Part shown: positions 39,701-54,700 of the stretch, piece after piece | Position numbering within the stretch: the stretch's first letter is position 1 | Layout of the letters: each line of letters starts with the position of its first letter | Assembly: GCA_032718565.1 (NCBI GenBank) | Contig: JAVGVS010000464.1 | Coordinates: 132,501-196,500, forward strand | DNA length: 64,000 nucleotides | Source of the DNA: Distichodus sexfasciatus | Lineage: Eukaryota > Chordata > Actinopteri > Characiformes > Distichodontidae | Reading direction: 5' to 3' | The notes under the pieces: generated by a model | What the model was told of the DNA's origin: nothing | The model's database searches: none | The model's input: only the letters and a program-made list of their open reading frames with translations | Program-made: the position numbers and the translations under genes

Positions 39701-42700
39701 TCAACCCTTTATTGTTTGACGCGGCTTGTTTAGTGTTTGGTTTCTGATAGGTTGTCCCAGTTTAATTAATGCTGTAATGAGTTTTTGTTTGTGGCGCTCG
39801 TGCTTTATTTATGTTCCATTTTTTCAATAAAGGCTTGCAACTAGTGATGGGCACATGAAGCTCCGAAGCACGTATCAAGTATGAGGAGGCGTGGCAGACG
39901 AAGCCCCGCTTCGAGGCGTGTATCGTTTAAGCAGAAAACCACGTGACCGATAACAAACGACGCCTCGGTTCGTTACGTCAACGTTTCATCCCAAGTGTCG
40001 CTTGCTGTATAAATGGAGGTGAATCCCGTCGGCGCTTCGTGGGTTGTTTTGTTGGAGAGTGTATGAGCGAGTATCGGACAGAATTTTTCTTTTGTTTATT
40101 TTTTATGCAACTTATATTTTATTCCACATTTGCAATTTGTATAATTAAAAGCGACACTTGGGATGAAACACTGACATAATGAACCGAGGCTTCGTTTGTC
40201 GTCAGTCACATGGTTTTCTGCCAAACGATACATGCCTCGAAGCGGGGCTTCGTCTGCCACGCCCCCTTATACTCGATACGCGCTTCGGAGCCTCGGCTTC
40301 AGAAAGCCCATCACTACTTGCAACTATCACCTTGCCTTGTGTCATGCTGACCCGGGGTCGTGACACCAGCTGACTCTTATTTGTGACCCTGCACGGCAAA
40401 ACCAGTCGCTTGTCGCAACGGAGGTTTCTGAGAAAAACGAGCGTTTATGTTGCGTGGGGTAAAATTTTGGATTGTTTGTTTTTAGTGTTTTGAAACAGTG
40501 GAAGGTCTATACTGTACTGTTGTGAATAAATTTGGCTGAAAAACTTACCCTTTCCATCCTAAAAACGTGACTTTCTTGAGGTGAGGTTCAATTCCAGCGG
40601 AATGTTAAAAGTTTCCGTTTTGACCGCTCTACTTCAATATTTACGGTAAATCCACTCGTTGACTAGCGTGAAGATATTTCTCCGGAATCCGTCTTCGTCT
40701 CCCGAGTTCAGGTAACCTAACGCAGGTAGACTATCCGTATGGCATAGCATAGGCTACTGTAAATGCAAACGTAGCCGCGGCCGCACCGAGCGTCTGTGAG
40801 TGCTACGTCGATAGTCAACTTCAAAGGCAGATTTCTCCGTTTATCACTTCGTGTGACAGGAGAAACCCGACTCCTTTGAATGTTGATATCTCAGGTATCG
40901 TTTTGAAGCTTGATTTATGCCCTTTCATAATAACTCAATTTTGAAAATTTGTGACAAGCGACTGGTATTGCAGTGGAGGGTCACATATTGTCATCTTATG
41001 CTTCTTAGACTGTCAACATTGCACTTTTCAACATCCTCAGCTCGAATTGTACAGTTGATTATTTCTCCATATCCACTGCATACATTCTCTACTTCTGGCT
41101 GAACTTGTCATGACTTGTGATTATTTGTCATTGTGAACACACCACAACGAAATGTGGCCTCTGCGTTTAACCCATCCGTGAAGGAGCAGTGCTTGGGGAC
41201 GGTACCTTTCTCATGAGTACCTCAGCGGTACTTTTACCGGTCCGGTATTCGAACCTTCCAATCACGGGGCGAACGCTCTAACCGTTACGCTACCAACTGC
41301 CCAGTAAACCTTTGCATTTCCTTGCGTTCTCTTTAGAAATGCCATTTTTCCATTGGTAGAGCAATATCCACAATGTTCTATCTCTGTTTATACTAGTCTC
41401 TTGTACATAAAAAGACATTTTAAAAATCGTTTTGCTCTGAATGTCTTACCAACAACCACCAAAGCAAATTTCTCGTATGTGACGACATACTTGGCAATAA
41501 ACTTCATCCAGATTTGGATTCGGATTCTAAGGAGGACAGATAACGTTTTTAATCCCCTTCTGTGATTTGATAGTAAATGAATTCAGATCATATCGTAGTA
41601 GCCTTTGAGACATTGCCAGACGTTAAATCGCTGTCCATTGCACAAAAAATATCAATCTCGTCTCGTGATACCACTTTTTAACCTCCCGTCATTTGAGGTT
41701 TGCTGACCTGGGGAGCATGAATGAGATTCATCTCAAGGAGACGTGTCTGCAGATGCCCCTCTTCTGGTTTGTTGTTCTTCAAAGCGTCCAACAGGAAGGA
41801 AGTACATTGCTGCACCAGATTACCTTCCATAAAGATGTCCACCACCTGAAACACACACACACACACACAAACACAAACAGTTTAACTCGCGAGTTTTGTT
41901 TGGACAGATGGCTAAGCTATGGCAGGAATCTGAGAGGAGAGAAAATGAAAGCAAAAGAGAAACAGAAAGAGAGAAAAGAGGAAGAAAGGAGGAGAGGACA
42001 CAGATGACGACAGACGAAAAACGTTTTTTCATATATTTAAGACGGTACCTGGTTAATGTTAGCCAGAGGTTCTTCATCTTGAATCAGCATGTGAGCGAAC
42101 TGAAGACCTTGATCAGCTCCAGAGCGCATCACACTCCTCAGCAGCGTGATCCAGTCCGGAGAATAGCCCATCTACACCCAGCACGCACAGTTACAACACT
42201 GAGTCCACACAGATCCTGGTACATACTAGAGTTATGAACCTTCACCGTTCTCAGTTCCATTCGATTACGATTATCAGGCCAACGATTCATTTCGATTCGA
42301 TGCGATATCTCGAGGCATCACGATGCATCCTGTCAATTTTTTTTCATTACTTCACAGTGCACTCAGTTTTAACTAGATTTTTAAAATATATTTGCATTAA
42401 ATTCATTATTGATAAAGGAGCCCAAATCATGTGGAAATGTTTGGAGAAATAAATAAAATGTATTTTAAAAAGTGATTTCAATACTAAAACTGGATTGCAC
42501 GTCATGGACCACCTGCAATGCTGCCGAGGTCCACCACTTGTTGAAAGGCCCCGATGTAATCGATTATGATGTGCCACTGCTTTGATGCAGAATCGTCCAC
42601 GTCTGCATGGTGATGCATCGAATATGCAATTCATTTCAACACCCCTAGTACATACGTAAAGATTGAGGGAAATCTCGGTACCTTTTTAGCGTACAGTACT

Positions 42701-45700
42701 ATTTTCTGGTATTGTCCCGTCTCTGCAAAGCACTGGATGACTTTGGCGGGGACGTTGGCTCTCAAATAAACGCTGAGGGCCAGGGTGGGATCCACTGCCT
42801 TAACCAGGTCTCCCAACTCCTCAGAGCACTCCAGCTGCAGACACACATGGTAAATACATATACAATGAAATTTAAATGAAATTTAAAACATACAAACTTA
42901 AAACTAGAGATACAAACAGAAGCTAATAAACGTACACTATTAAAGCGTTTCATGCATGACTTTTGATCCAAGTTATAGGGCCTGTTTACACGTATGTGGA
43001 TATTTTTTATAAACGCCTCCTTGGTGAGGTGTTCCGGGCATGTCCCACTGGGCGGAGGCCCCGGAGAAGACCCAGGACACGCTGGAGAGACTATGTCTCT
43101 CGGCTGGCCTGGGAATGTCTCGGGATTCCCCCGGAAAAGCTGGATGAAGTGGTCTGGGAAACTGAAGTCTGGGATTCCCTGCTTAGGCTGCTGCCCCCGT
43201 GACCCAACCCGGAAAAGCGGTAGATAATGGATGGATGGCATATTTTTAACATTTTTTAAATTGCATTTACACGACATTCAGTGAAAAAAAACTCTGTACA
43301 CAGTAGAACCCAAAATGATTCCACACTCGAACGTTTAACACTTGTCTGCGTCATGGTTTTTTTGGTCAGCGAATAGCAGGCGGCATGCCTAGCGTGGGTC
43401 ACGATACAGTAAGCATTTTTCATGGTTACCATAGTCACTTGTGGTATGTAAGAAATTTAAGGTATTGAGAGTGATTTTTATTTTTATTTTTCATATAAGA
43501 AATTAGCGCAGGCATGCACTTAACACACACCAGCAAGAATAGGAGTCGAAATAAATATTAATAGGCTTACAAGTTGTTATTATCGAATTAAAATTATCGT
43601 TCTGTTCCCCAGCGCGGATACTAGGCAGGTAGATGTGCATATGGGCCCAGAGGGAAGCTGCATGTCATTGGGCATTCAGCACCGGCGTTCGGCCGGCTGC
43701 ACGTTCGGGTGGCGTCAAATAAACGCTGCATGCAACGTTTTCTTGGCGTCAAAATCCAGACGAACGCGAGGAAAACGGCGCTATTGCGAACGCCTGTGAA
43801 ACGCTATTGCGAACGCCAGTGAAACGCCAATCGAACGCAGCTACAAAACGCAGCAAAAACGGTGTTCATTTCGAACGTCCGTGTGGACGAGGCCTAACCC
43901 TAACCCTAACCTTAGTAACGCTCCTGCGCCTAGAAAACTGTGTTTTACTCGTTTACAGGTTTCCACAGAATCCAGCGTTCTGAAAAATCTTCACTTTGGA
44001 GAGCGTTTAAAAAATTGGCTAAAACTCCCTTTGCGTGTAAACGAAAGGCACAAACATATTTAAAAATATGCGTTTATAAAAATATCTGCATACATGTAAA
44101 ACAGGCCCATAATCTAAAAATGGCTCAAAAATTACAAGGTCTTTCTGGGGTTTAGGTTTTAGAGTTCAAAATGGTCAAATGGAAGGACAGTGACGCGCAA
44201 CACAATTCCAAAACCCAGTTGTGGTGACAAAACGGCCAAAGAATTTCATAAAAATGGGCTGGTTTAAGTTACCTTCTCGCCCTTGAGCCATTTCTCCAGC
44301 AGCTGTGTGCGTCCCTGTTGCAGTACCGGTCTGCACAGCTCCACCGATTCCAGCCTGTTCAGCTGCCCGCGGTCCAGTAGCACCCCAAAATACTGCAGCA
44401 GTGGAGAGGCCTGACCCCCCTGAGCCGGCGCTGCCTGGAACTTACGGATAGTCTCTGCCGTGCGCAACACTCCCTGAACAGAGCGGGGACAGAACACTGA
44501 AGAGAGACTTCTAACAATTTCTGGTCCTGAATTTGTGAATCTCGACTGCATGAAAGTGAATAAAAGTGAGCGATTATTTGTCGTTGTGAACACGCCACAG
44601 CGCAGCACACAGTGCACCACAACCGAATGTGACCTCTGCATTTGACCCATTCGTGAAGGAGCCGTGGGCAGCTGACATGGGCAGCTCCCTAAGGGGCAGT
44701 GCTTGGGGACGGTACCTTGCTCATGAGTACCTCAGTGGTACCTTTACCGATCCGGGATTTGAACTGGCGAGATCTTCATCTTGAGGTGACAGGCAATATT
44801 TTTTAAATCTTCATGACCCACTCAAGTGCTTAAAATCCAAACCTCTAATCCTAATGTCCAGCGTCCAATCATATCTTCAGTATACTTCCCTGCTTGTTAA
44901 CAATAGCCAACAAAGCACAGCACACAGCTTTCCGTCACGCACAAGCATGCCACGATTCTTGGCCAAATGGGACAAATCTTGCCCCTAGGGCACCAACAGG
45001 CAGACCGCGGTCCAGATCCAGACCCAGAGGCCACTCTATACAGACCCAGACGTATTATTAGATCCTGATGGACTGTTACCGTTTGAATCTGCACAGCTTA
45101 TCTCGCGTTTACGGTAAACTTGTTTTAACTGTGCAGCTTTTCTCACTGTCTTTACAGCAGTCAATGTGTGCGCACAGAAAACTCACAGACCAGTCGCCTG
45201 TTTCATTTTTTTAAAAGTATTTCTTCCAAAACTAACACCATACTGTAAGATGCCATTTTCTTTTCAAGCTCTATTTCATTTTCAAATGCAAACCTTATTT
45301 TACTCGAAACAAGGGCAGCTGGTAGCGTAACGGTTAGGGAGTTGGCTCTGTGATCGTAGGGTGGCCGGCTCAAATCCAGGACCGGTAAAGTTACCACTGA
45401 GGTACTCGTGAGCAAGGTACCGTCCCCAAGCACTGCTCTACAGGAGCTGTACGTCAGCTGCCCACTGCCCCTTCACGGAGGGATCAAACGCAGAGGTCAC
45501 ATTTGGTTGTGGTGCACTCTGTGTTGTGCAGCGTTCATAACGACAAATAATCTCTCACTCAAGAAGCTCAGGACACTCATTTTATACTCTATTACACCTA
45601 CACACTCCTATTATACTCTATACAGACGGACTGTGCACGGAATCTACACTGCTGCTAATCTGAAAGGGAAAGTGAGTGGTTATTTGTCATTGTGAACACA

Positions 45701-48700
45701 CTGCAGCACAGCACACAGTGAACCTTGACGAACCTAACTCTGTTGCACCCCTGCACTTTTTTACCTCACCGTTGCTGCTATACGGACTACCTCTTTCATG
45801 TTGCACTGAAAAACCCTCTCTGAAAAGATGTGTAAACATAAGAAAAATGTCTATATTCACAAACTGTACAGTATTACTATATGCTATAATATTGCCAAAA
45901 TATTTGCACAACTTTTTTGCACTATCTCTACTATTTGCACAACCGTTAAACAACTGGTCACTTTTTAACTAACTGTATTGCACAAATGGCTCTCCAATGC
46001 TGCTATAATATCTGAAAAAGACTTAAATTCCAGTCAGACTTTTTAAGAATACACCTCTATTAATAGGCTGGATATCAAAATCTTTCATATTGAAAACTGA
46101 CAGTCAATTTCCACTTCTAGTCTAAAATGTATAGTTTGTGTCCTATTTATTTATATATTGTCTACTCCATGTGCCCTATCTGTTCTTTGTTTTCTATTTC
46201 TTATTGCACTGTGTAAACTGGAGCCACGTCTTCTCGTCTCTCTGTATATCTGTAAAATATATAGAAGAGATGACAATAAAGTTTACTTTGACTTTGACTT
46301 TGAAAGGTGACCTCTGCATTTAACCCATCCGTGAAGGAGCAGTGGGCAGCTAACAAGCGCCGGGGGAGCAGTGTTTCAGGACAGTACCTTGCTCATGAGT
46401 AGCTCAGTGGTAACTTTACCGGCCCTGGATTCGAACCTGCGACCTTCTGATCACAGGGCGAACATCTGAGTATATTTACTGCAAAAAGGTAGAACTGTAT
46501 TCCATTATTGTAAATGTATAATTATAACTGTACTTCTCTCCACCTGAATGCTGTTACAGTATTTGCATATATTATTGCAACACTATTTTCACATATTACT
46601 GATTGTAATTTTGTGAAAGATTATTTTCCAAAAAATGTACACAACTGTAGTTTACATATATTGAACAGTCTCTTTTTCTACCTCTGGTCTAGAGTTTTTA
46701 TATTTCATAGTTATATATATATATATGCTTTCTCTTTTACTTATGTTTTTACCTTATTTGTATTTATATATTTGCTGACGGGAGGTGCAGTGGTTAGCGA
46801 GAAGATCCTGGGTTCGAACCCCGGGGACGGCCGTAGGGCCTTTCTGTGTGGAGTTTGCGTGCTCTCCTCGTGTTCGCGTGGGTTTCCTCCGGGTGCTCCG
46901 GTTTCCTTCCACGGCCCAAAGGCGTGCACTATAGGTTAACTGGCGACTCTAAATTGGCCCCGTAAGGTTTGAATGCGTGTGTGATTGGGTGAGTGGGTCT
47001 GCCCTGCGGCGTGTTGGCGCCTGCCCAGGGTTGTTCCCCGCCTTGTGCCCGTAAGCTCCCAGGATGGGCTCCGGTCCCACCGCGACCCCAGTTGGGAATT
47101 TTGTTTACTCTATGTGCCTTGTACTGTAGAAACAGGTGCCACTTCGTCTCGTCTCTTTATATACTAGTATACAGACAAGATGACAAATAAGTTTACTTTG
47201 ACTTAGTTTAGTATTCTTTTATAATAACACTACCTGTCAGTTCCATATGTAAATTAATAATAAATATTGTTGAAATATTGCTGGATTGTATTTTATTTTT
47301 ACTTAAAATATTATGTCTCAAAATGGCACTGAACCGTAATTATATATTACAATATATATTATAGAGATACTACCTATATATTTTGGGGCAGTTGGTGGCG
47401 CAACGGTAGGGCGTTCGCCCTGTGATCAGAAGGTCGCAGGTTCAAATCCAGGGCCGGTAAAGTTACCACTGAGGTACTCATACGCAAGGTACTGTCCCCA
47501 AGCACTGCTCCCCGGGCGCTGCCCTTGTTAGCTGCCTGCTGCCTCTTTTCTTGCCCATCATTACATAGCAGTTAAGAGTTAATCCTAACCCTAACCAAAA
47601 CATTTAAACCTCTAATTCTGTCAATCAAACAAGGCTGTTACTGAGCTCATGCATAATAAAAGGCAACGTAAAGTGTAAAAGACAACGGCAGTTTAACGGC
47701 TTGAGCCCGATCGCCCTCGGTACCGGGGACAGAACGGGAAGGCTTTAAATAGTCGGTAAACCTAAACAAACATATGCATGTGGCACATCAACATCACCGA
47801 TATAATCTCGTCTAAAAATCTCAAACAACAAATTCCACCTAAACATAACACAATTCCAACACCAAACACATAAACAAAGAACAAAAACACTGAGTAGGTC
47901 TACGTGGAAGAAATACGGCTGTAGAATCTATAATACTACGGCTAACCATGCATACCGTCAGAGGTGGGTAGTAACGCGCTACATTTACTCCGTTACATTT
48001 CCTTGAGTAACTTTTTGGATAAACTGTACTTGTAAGAGTAGTTTTAATAGAACATACTTTTCACTTTTACTTGAGTATATTTGTGAAGAAATAACGCTAC
48101 TTTTACTCCATTACACTGAGCAACATTCCGCTCGCTACTTTTATTTTTATTCATATATAGAAGTAACTCAGTACTTGAGTACTTTTTTTCACCGAGTACT
48201 TTTTACTCTTACTTGAGTAATTTTTTGGATGACAACTTTTTACTTTTACTTGAGTAATATTATTCTAAAGCAACAATACTCTTACTTGAGTAAGATTTTT
48301 GGCTACTCTACCCACCTCTGCATACCGTATATCATATGAAAGCAGAGACTCCGCAGCTTACGCAGATAATATGTTTTTTTTTTTTTTTGGCATGATTTTT
48401 TTTTGGATCTTCCTTTATTCTGACCCAGTAACATGTTTGCTGATTCCACAGTAATGTCACATGTGTTACCTTTAAAAAGATACCAAAAGCATAAAAATAG
48501 ACATTGTGGTTGCTGAGATATTTTATTTTGGGTATCTTTTTTAGAGCAAAAACCTGTAAAACAGTCTCAGGGCTTAACAGGTTAAAGGTTAGATTTTATA
48601 TTCCACTTCTAGTTTAAAGTGTATATTTTATATTTTATTTATATATGATTTATTCTATGTGCTTTACTTGTTCTCTGCACTATTAAAACTGGAGTCACGT

Positions 48701-51700
48701 CGTCTCGTCTCTCGGTATTCTTGTACAGTATATAGCAGAGACGACAAAGTTTACTCTGACTTTGTTTTTTTGCCTGATGAAATTGTGAAGATCGATGAAA
48801 CCATTTACAGTTTTACCGTCCTCAGCTTATCATCAGTCATTCAACCTTCACCAAGTGTGTGAGTCAACTGACTTTGTTGTAGGCATCAAGTGAGAAAATC
48901 TTTCGCTTTAAACTATCTCACTCACCGTGTGTGGGTGCAAGTACAGTACGTCAGTATGTGAGTTTGTGTGTGTGTGTGTGTGTGTGTTTACTTTAGGTGC
49001 TGAAGCAGCGACTTTGGCAGCTTCGGGGTAATTCCCCTGTGTGAAGAGTGTGTTGAACTTGTGTGTGAAGAGCTCCTCAGCTCCGGGCAGATCACTGCGC
49101 GCAGCCATGCGAAGCCCCAGCTCAGGGTTCTGCAGCACGTTAGTGGTGTAGCTCACAATGTTCTCCTCCTCGACACACACCGAGAGGACCTGGGGAAGCA
49201 CCAACACACACATTATTGCACTACTTGGGTTATCTTGCGTCAACAATTCCACATTTTGTGTCAAGACGAGACCTCACAAAGCTATATAGATACACAATAT
49301 GACGATAGCTGAAGATACAACAGTTTATGTAACAAAATTCTATTCAACGCTATAGTAAAACGTGCTCTAGTGTAGAACAGCAATTTACCACGCCATTCTA
49401 CACGGCCTACACAATGTGCACATCAGGCGCTTGGGAATAACAGTTTCAGTTTCCGTATAAATTCCACATTGCAGTGCAAATACATAAATAGGCTTATATA
49501 GCAGACTAAAATAACACACACTTAGACTAAATAAAGCAATAAAGCAGCTACATCCTGTAACCCTCTAGTCTAAACCTTGTGTCCAAGTAAAATATCGAAA
49601 ACACACTGCATTATTAGATCCTGCAATCAGCTATTTCTTTTTACAGAATTCAACCTGCTGTAAGTAATTACATTTTTTTTAAATCGTTTCTTTCCTGGGA
49701 AAGAATGTCCTTATTTTCTTACGGTCAGCATGATTTCCTGAAAGGAAAGGAGGATCTGTTAGGAATTACACACGTGTAGCATACAGGAGTTATGCACTGT
49801 GTTTTAATCCCTTTATGCTCTGCTAAAATTCAGCAACACACAGGATAATTTATACCCAAAACAGATCCCTCGTAGCCAGACTTTTACATTTACAGCATTT
49901 AGCAGGCGCTCATTTCCTAAATTCTGGGAGGGTCTCCCTGAGAGCAACTTGGGGTTAAGGGTCTTGCTGCAGGGACCCACTGAAGATAATACCAGAAGAA
50001 GGACTCAAACCCACGACCTCTTGGTCCTCAAATGAGTGTACTAACCACCAGGCCACCACTACCCTTTTAATAGTGGGTGTGAGAAAATGTTACAAATTGA
50101 GTGTTTATTACAAACTGCTTATTACCATCCATTAAAATATATCAGTCAAACGCTGTACTTTTATATTATTTGTGTATTTGTGCTTATATTATGTGTGCAT
50201 TCTCACAAAGCATAATTAAAATTTAAATTGAATTTAATTTAAATTTAATTAAAGATATGTAATAAACATACTTGAAATAAGATATAAGTCTAACCAGTTC
50301 TACAGATTGCACAAATAAAACTATTGCACATCCAAGTTTTTACTATTTGTTGCTATGTTTGGTCGCTTCTCTAAGGGGCAGTTGGTAACACAACGGTTAA
50401 GGAGTTGGCCCAGTGACAGCAAGGTCGCCGGTTCGAGTCCCGGACCATTAAAGGGACCAACAGAGTTACTTGTGAGCAAGGTAGACGTGCTCCCCGGGCG
50501 CTGCTCGTCAGCTGCCCACTGCTCCTTCACGGATGGGTCAAAAACAGAGGTCACATTTTGCGGTGGTGCACTGTACGCTGTGCTGTGTTGTGTTCACAAT
50601 GACAAATAATCCCTGACTTCAGTAGTACCAGTAAATGCGATAAAGATCCGGTACTCAGCACACAACTATAACGTTTGTAATGAGAATGACGTTTTTTTAG
50701 ACCAGTTCAATTTGCATGCACTGAGTTCATATAATTCATTTTATGCAAGTGTAAACAAGTGTAAAAAGTTAGTCTTAACACTGAAGAGTTTGCGTAACAA
50801 AAAACAAACCTGTCCCTTCTTGTTCACTCCTATGATTCCAGAGGTGCTTTCATGAGCAGCCGTGACAAAGATTGTTTCTGCGCTAATGCGGTTCATATAA
50901 ATACACACTCCGGACTCCAGATCGTACAGGTGAATGTATCCGTACTTAGTGATGAGGTAGATCACGCCATGTTTCGTACCAATCTGAGAGAGAAACAGGG
51001 GGGGAGAGAGAAAAAACAATAATAAAGAACAAACAGGGAGATCAATCCAGTTCTTGTGCACAGATAAAGCTGAACAACACAGTTAAAATATTAGCTTGTT
51101 TTTAAAACATTTTGATACTGTATATTGTGATCAGGGATGCACAATAATATCGGAATCATATCAGAATTGGATGATAATTTTTTGTTCATCAGCATCGGAC
51201 CGATACTTAAATTTGCCCGATGTTTTGAGCCAATATTTTATGACGCATTTATTCTACGTGGGAAATGTTGCGCTTGTGTCAGGCATGTTCAAAGTCCAAG
51301 GTGGGATTTTATACGGCCCGCACCATCTGCCTTAAAACGTATGGTGCTAATTTTGTTCCAAAATTCTGAGCATGCAGTCGAATGTTGTCGAACAAAATCT
51401 CGTCTTTATGCGCTCAACCCTGCCTGCATCGGGGCACCTGGTGGCATAACGGTAGTGCGTTCGCCCCATGATCAGAAGGTCGCAGGTTCGAATCCAGGGC
51501 TGGTAAAGTTACCACTGAGGTACTCATGAGCAAGCGCTGCCCCCTGCTCCTTCACGGATGGGTTAAATGCCGAGGTCACATTTTGTTGTGGTGCACTGTG
51601 CTGTGTTCACAGTGACAAGTAATCACTCACTTTTATGTGCAAACATTTTATAACTAACTTCAATTGCGTGTTTGTCTCACTTAGTAAATGCTTGCTCGCA

Positions 51701-54700
51701 CATGGGCTGTGTCCCAAGCCATGCACTGCCGCACTTAATAGTAGGGCGCTCTTATCATACTTTTCTATGTGGTAGTATGCATCTCAGGAAATAGCCGGGG
51801 TTGTAGCTTAACGGCTCTAGGGCGGGAAGTGACTTTTTCTTCAAATGTTGTGCACTACACTCAAAGTGCTCCGCCCTCGCTTTCACGCTCACTCGACTTG
51901 CCACTGTATTAGAAATGTATGAGTTGTGAGGGTATTTTTGAGCCAAACTTCTGAGAATTCAGCTTTCAGAGCATTGTCTTTAGGTGCCCAGCGACCAGCC
52001 TTTCTCATTGATCGGCAGCGGCAGCGGTATCGGTAGATGTCATCATAAAGAACACTGAATGTCGGCACCGGCCGATAATTCAGTTATCGTGCATCACTAA
52101 TCTTGATATTTATTTCGATACAGAATTTTACACTGCAGCTTACAATGCTACTCTATTATACTAATACACATGGAGTAAATAAGGATGCTTATTACAACTC
52201 GGTAAAAAAATCAATCAGTATCAAACTACATTCAAAAAATACCAAAGTTTTAATAATCAAAACACAATAATCAACATACAGTACTGTGCAAAAGTTTGAG
52301 GCAGGTGTGAAAAAATGCTGTAAACAAAGAATGCTTTCAAAAATGGAAGTGTTAATCATTTATTTTCATCAATCACCAAAATTCAGTGAATGAACAAAAG
52401 AGAAATCTAAATCAAATCAATATTTGTTGTGACCACCCTTTGCCTTCAAAACAGCATCAATTCTTCTAGCTACACTTGCACGCAGTTTTTGAAGGAACTC
52501 GGCTGGTAGGTTGTTCCAAACATCTTGGAGAACTAACCACAGATCTATAATCCTATAATCCTACAAAATAATGACTACAAAATAATATAATGACTATAAT
52601 CCTACAAAATAATATAATGACTATAATCCTACAAAACCCCTGACTTTGTGCAAGTGTACCTATAAGAATTGATGCTGGTTTGAAGGCAAAAGGTAGTAAC
52701 ACCAAATATTGATTTGATTTAGATTTTTCTTTTGTTCGCTCACTTTGCATTTTGTAAATTGATAAAAATAAACAATCATTATTTATATTTCTGAAAGCAT
52801 TCTTTGTTTACAGCATTTTTCATACCTGCCTAAAACTTTTGCACAGTACTGTATTTATCTTTTCAGGTTATGCTATTGACACGTCAGTGATGTCAGTGAT
52901 GCAACCACTTCTCTTAATGATGTGTGCCCACTTTTTGATATCATCTACACATCAGCAGTTAACACATGGTTAACCCATAACTGCCAATTTACTTGCATGT
53001 TGTGCTAAGTTGCTAAAAGATGTGATAGACTTTGTCACTATCACCATGAAAAAATGAGGTAAACACAATTTATTTCCTGTTTTATGATTACATTTTTTGT
53101 TGAACAAATCCAGGGGAGTAACATAAGTAACAGTGATTCACAACACTGAATCCAGTCTGTATCCAATGTACAGTTTAGTTTCCCTTGTTTGTCTTTCGAA
53201 ACCTCAGCCGTTTGGGCGAGTTGTCTTACAGCCTTTCACAGTGTGCTGCATCAGTGCCGTTCCCTTCATGTCTGAACTAGTTAGTGCTCCTAAATTATCT
53301 GCCATTAAGTGCGGCCTCGATGTGTGCCAATGTGGAATTTAATTGGACTCTAATTAAACAGAGGTTAATGACCCTACAACTAGACAGTGCCTGCTCTCAT
53401 CAGTCATTCCATACTAAAAAAGCGCACTAGATGTATACAATGTTGTGTTTAATGGTTGTGTCCTGCTTGTTGCTCTTGTATTTGTTCAAATAAAAAAGTA
53501 CACAAACTGTGATAAACTCTGTTTGCCTCTTTTTCTTTTTTCGGCAGTTTACATGTTACGCCATATTGACTTACTTAGCAAATATATTCTGGAGGATTGC
53601 AGTGTTGTCTTTATACGCCATCATTCCTCCCAAATCATCTTGTGCACGTTCACTTGTGATCGTAACTTCAACATGGGAGCGGGTCATAATTTCAACCTAA
53701 TTGCAAGTTTAAGTTACTGCTGTTCCAACTTTACACTTACTCGCTTAACTAGTTTCTCAAACTTTAAGTGTTTCATTGTCACCGGTAAAAAAAAAAGAAA
53801 AAAATCTAAAAAATGATTGAGATCGTTATTACATATTGCCCAGCACTAAGCACAGTTTACCTGCATGGCCACGGGAAAGTCGGTTTGAGCCTCGGCAGGA
53901 AAGAACACATCCACTGCTTTCTTGGTAAAAGGCTGGTTGCCTGTTGCTGGCTGGCCGACCTCGATGATGTGTAACTGAAATTAAAGAGGAAATGCGACGG
54001 TCTAAACACGTTCTTTGTAAGGTAACCGTGATTAGACACAGAGTCTCACAGAAGACTGAGAGCTGGAGAGCGAGAATACTCACTTTGCCCCCAGCCGGAC
54101 TCCTGACAGCAAAGCAGAACAGGGTCGAGGGGTGCGGGTTAGCCTCCACTTTGTACTGTCCAAATGCTGCAGCGTGGCCCTCGATGGGCTGAGACACCTT
54201 CCTGTCGACAGAGTACAACTGCATGGCCCCGACCACGCGGTTCTGCTACAGGGGTCAAAGACGGACGAGAAATACTCACGTTACACACCTCAAGCAGAGC
54301 TGTGCTTTTTGAGTAACCACCAAAACCCTTAAACGTACCTGTGCTGAAATGCCTATGAGCAAAAGCCATTTCTGGGCCTCGTCCGTTCTGTAGTTGATGA
54401 TTTGGCAACCTGCAAGACTGGCGTGACGGTCGAACATCTTGAATGGCTGTGAGTCACCCTCCATGCTCCAATGATAGACAGCTGTGTCGGTTACCAGGGC
54501 GATGGTGTTAACAGAGATCCACTTCCAGAACATGACCTCATCGGTCATGGTGTGGGCCTTCACCTTGCTTTTCATCTCCATGTTAAAGATCTGGAGTGTC
54601 CTTGCAGCTAAGAAGAAGAATTACAATTACAATGAGAGAAGACCTGAAAGGGGGAAGCTCTTGAAGGTAAATTTAAATACAAATTAGATACAAGGTTCCG

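Noticed and set aside
43893..43913. Telomere-like CCCTAA units
   Set aside because: Only three units, internal to a transposon-like element; too short to call an interstitial telomere.
47390..47460. Possible tRNA gene with A and B boxes
   Set aside because: The same head recurs in many copies followed by a shared body; it is the SINE promoter.
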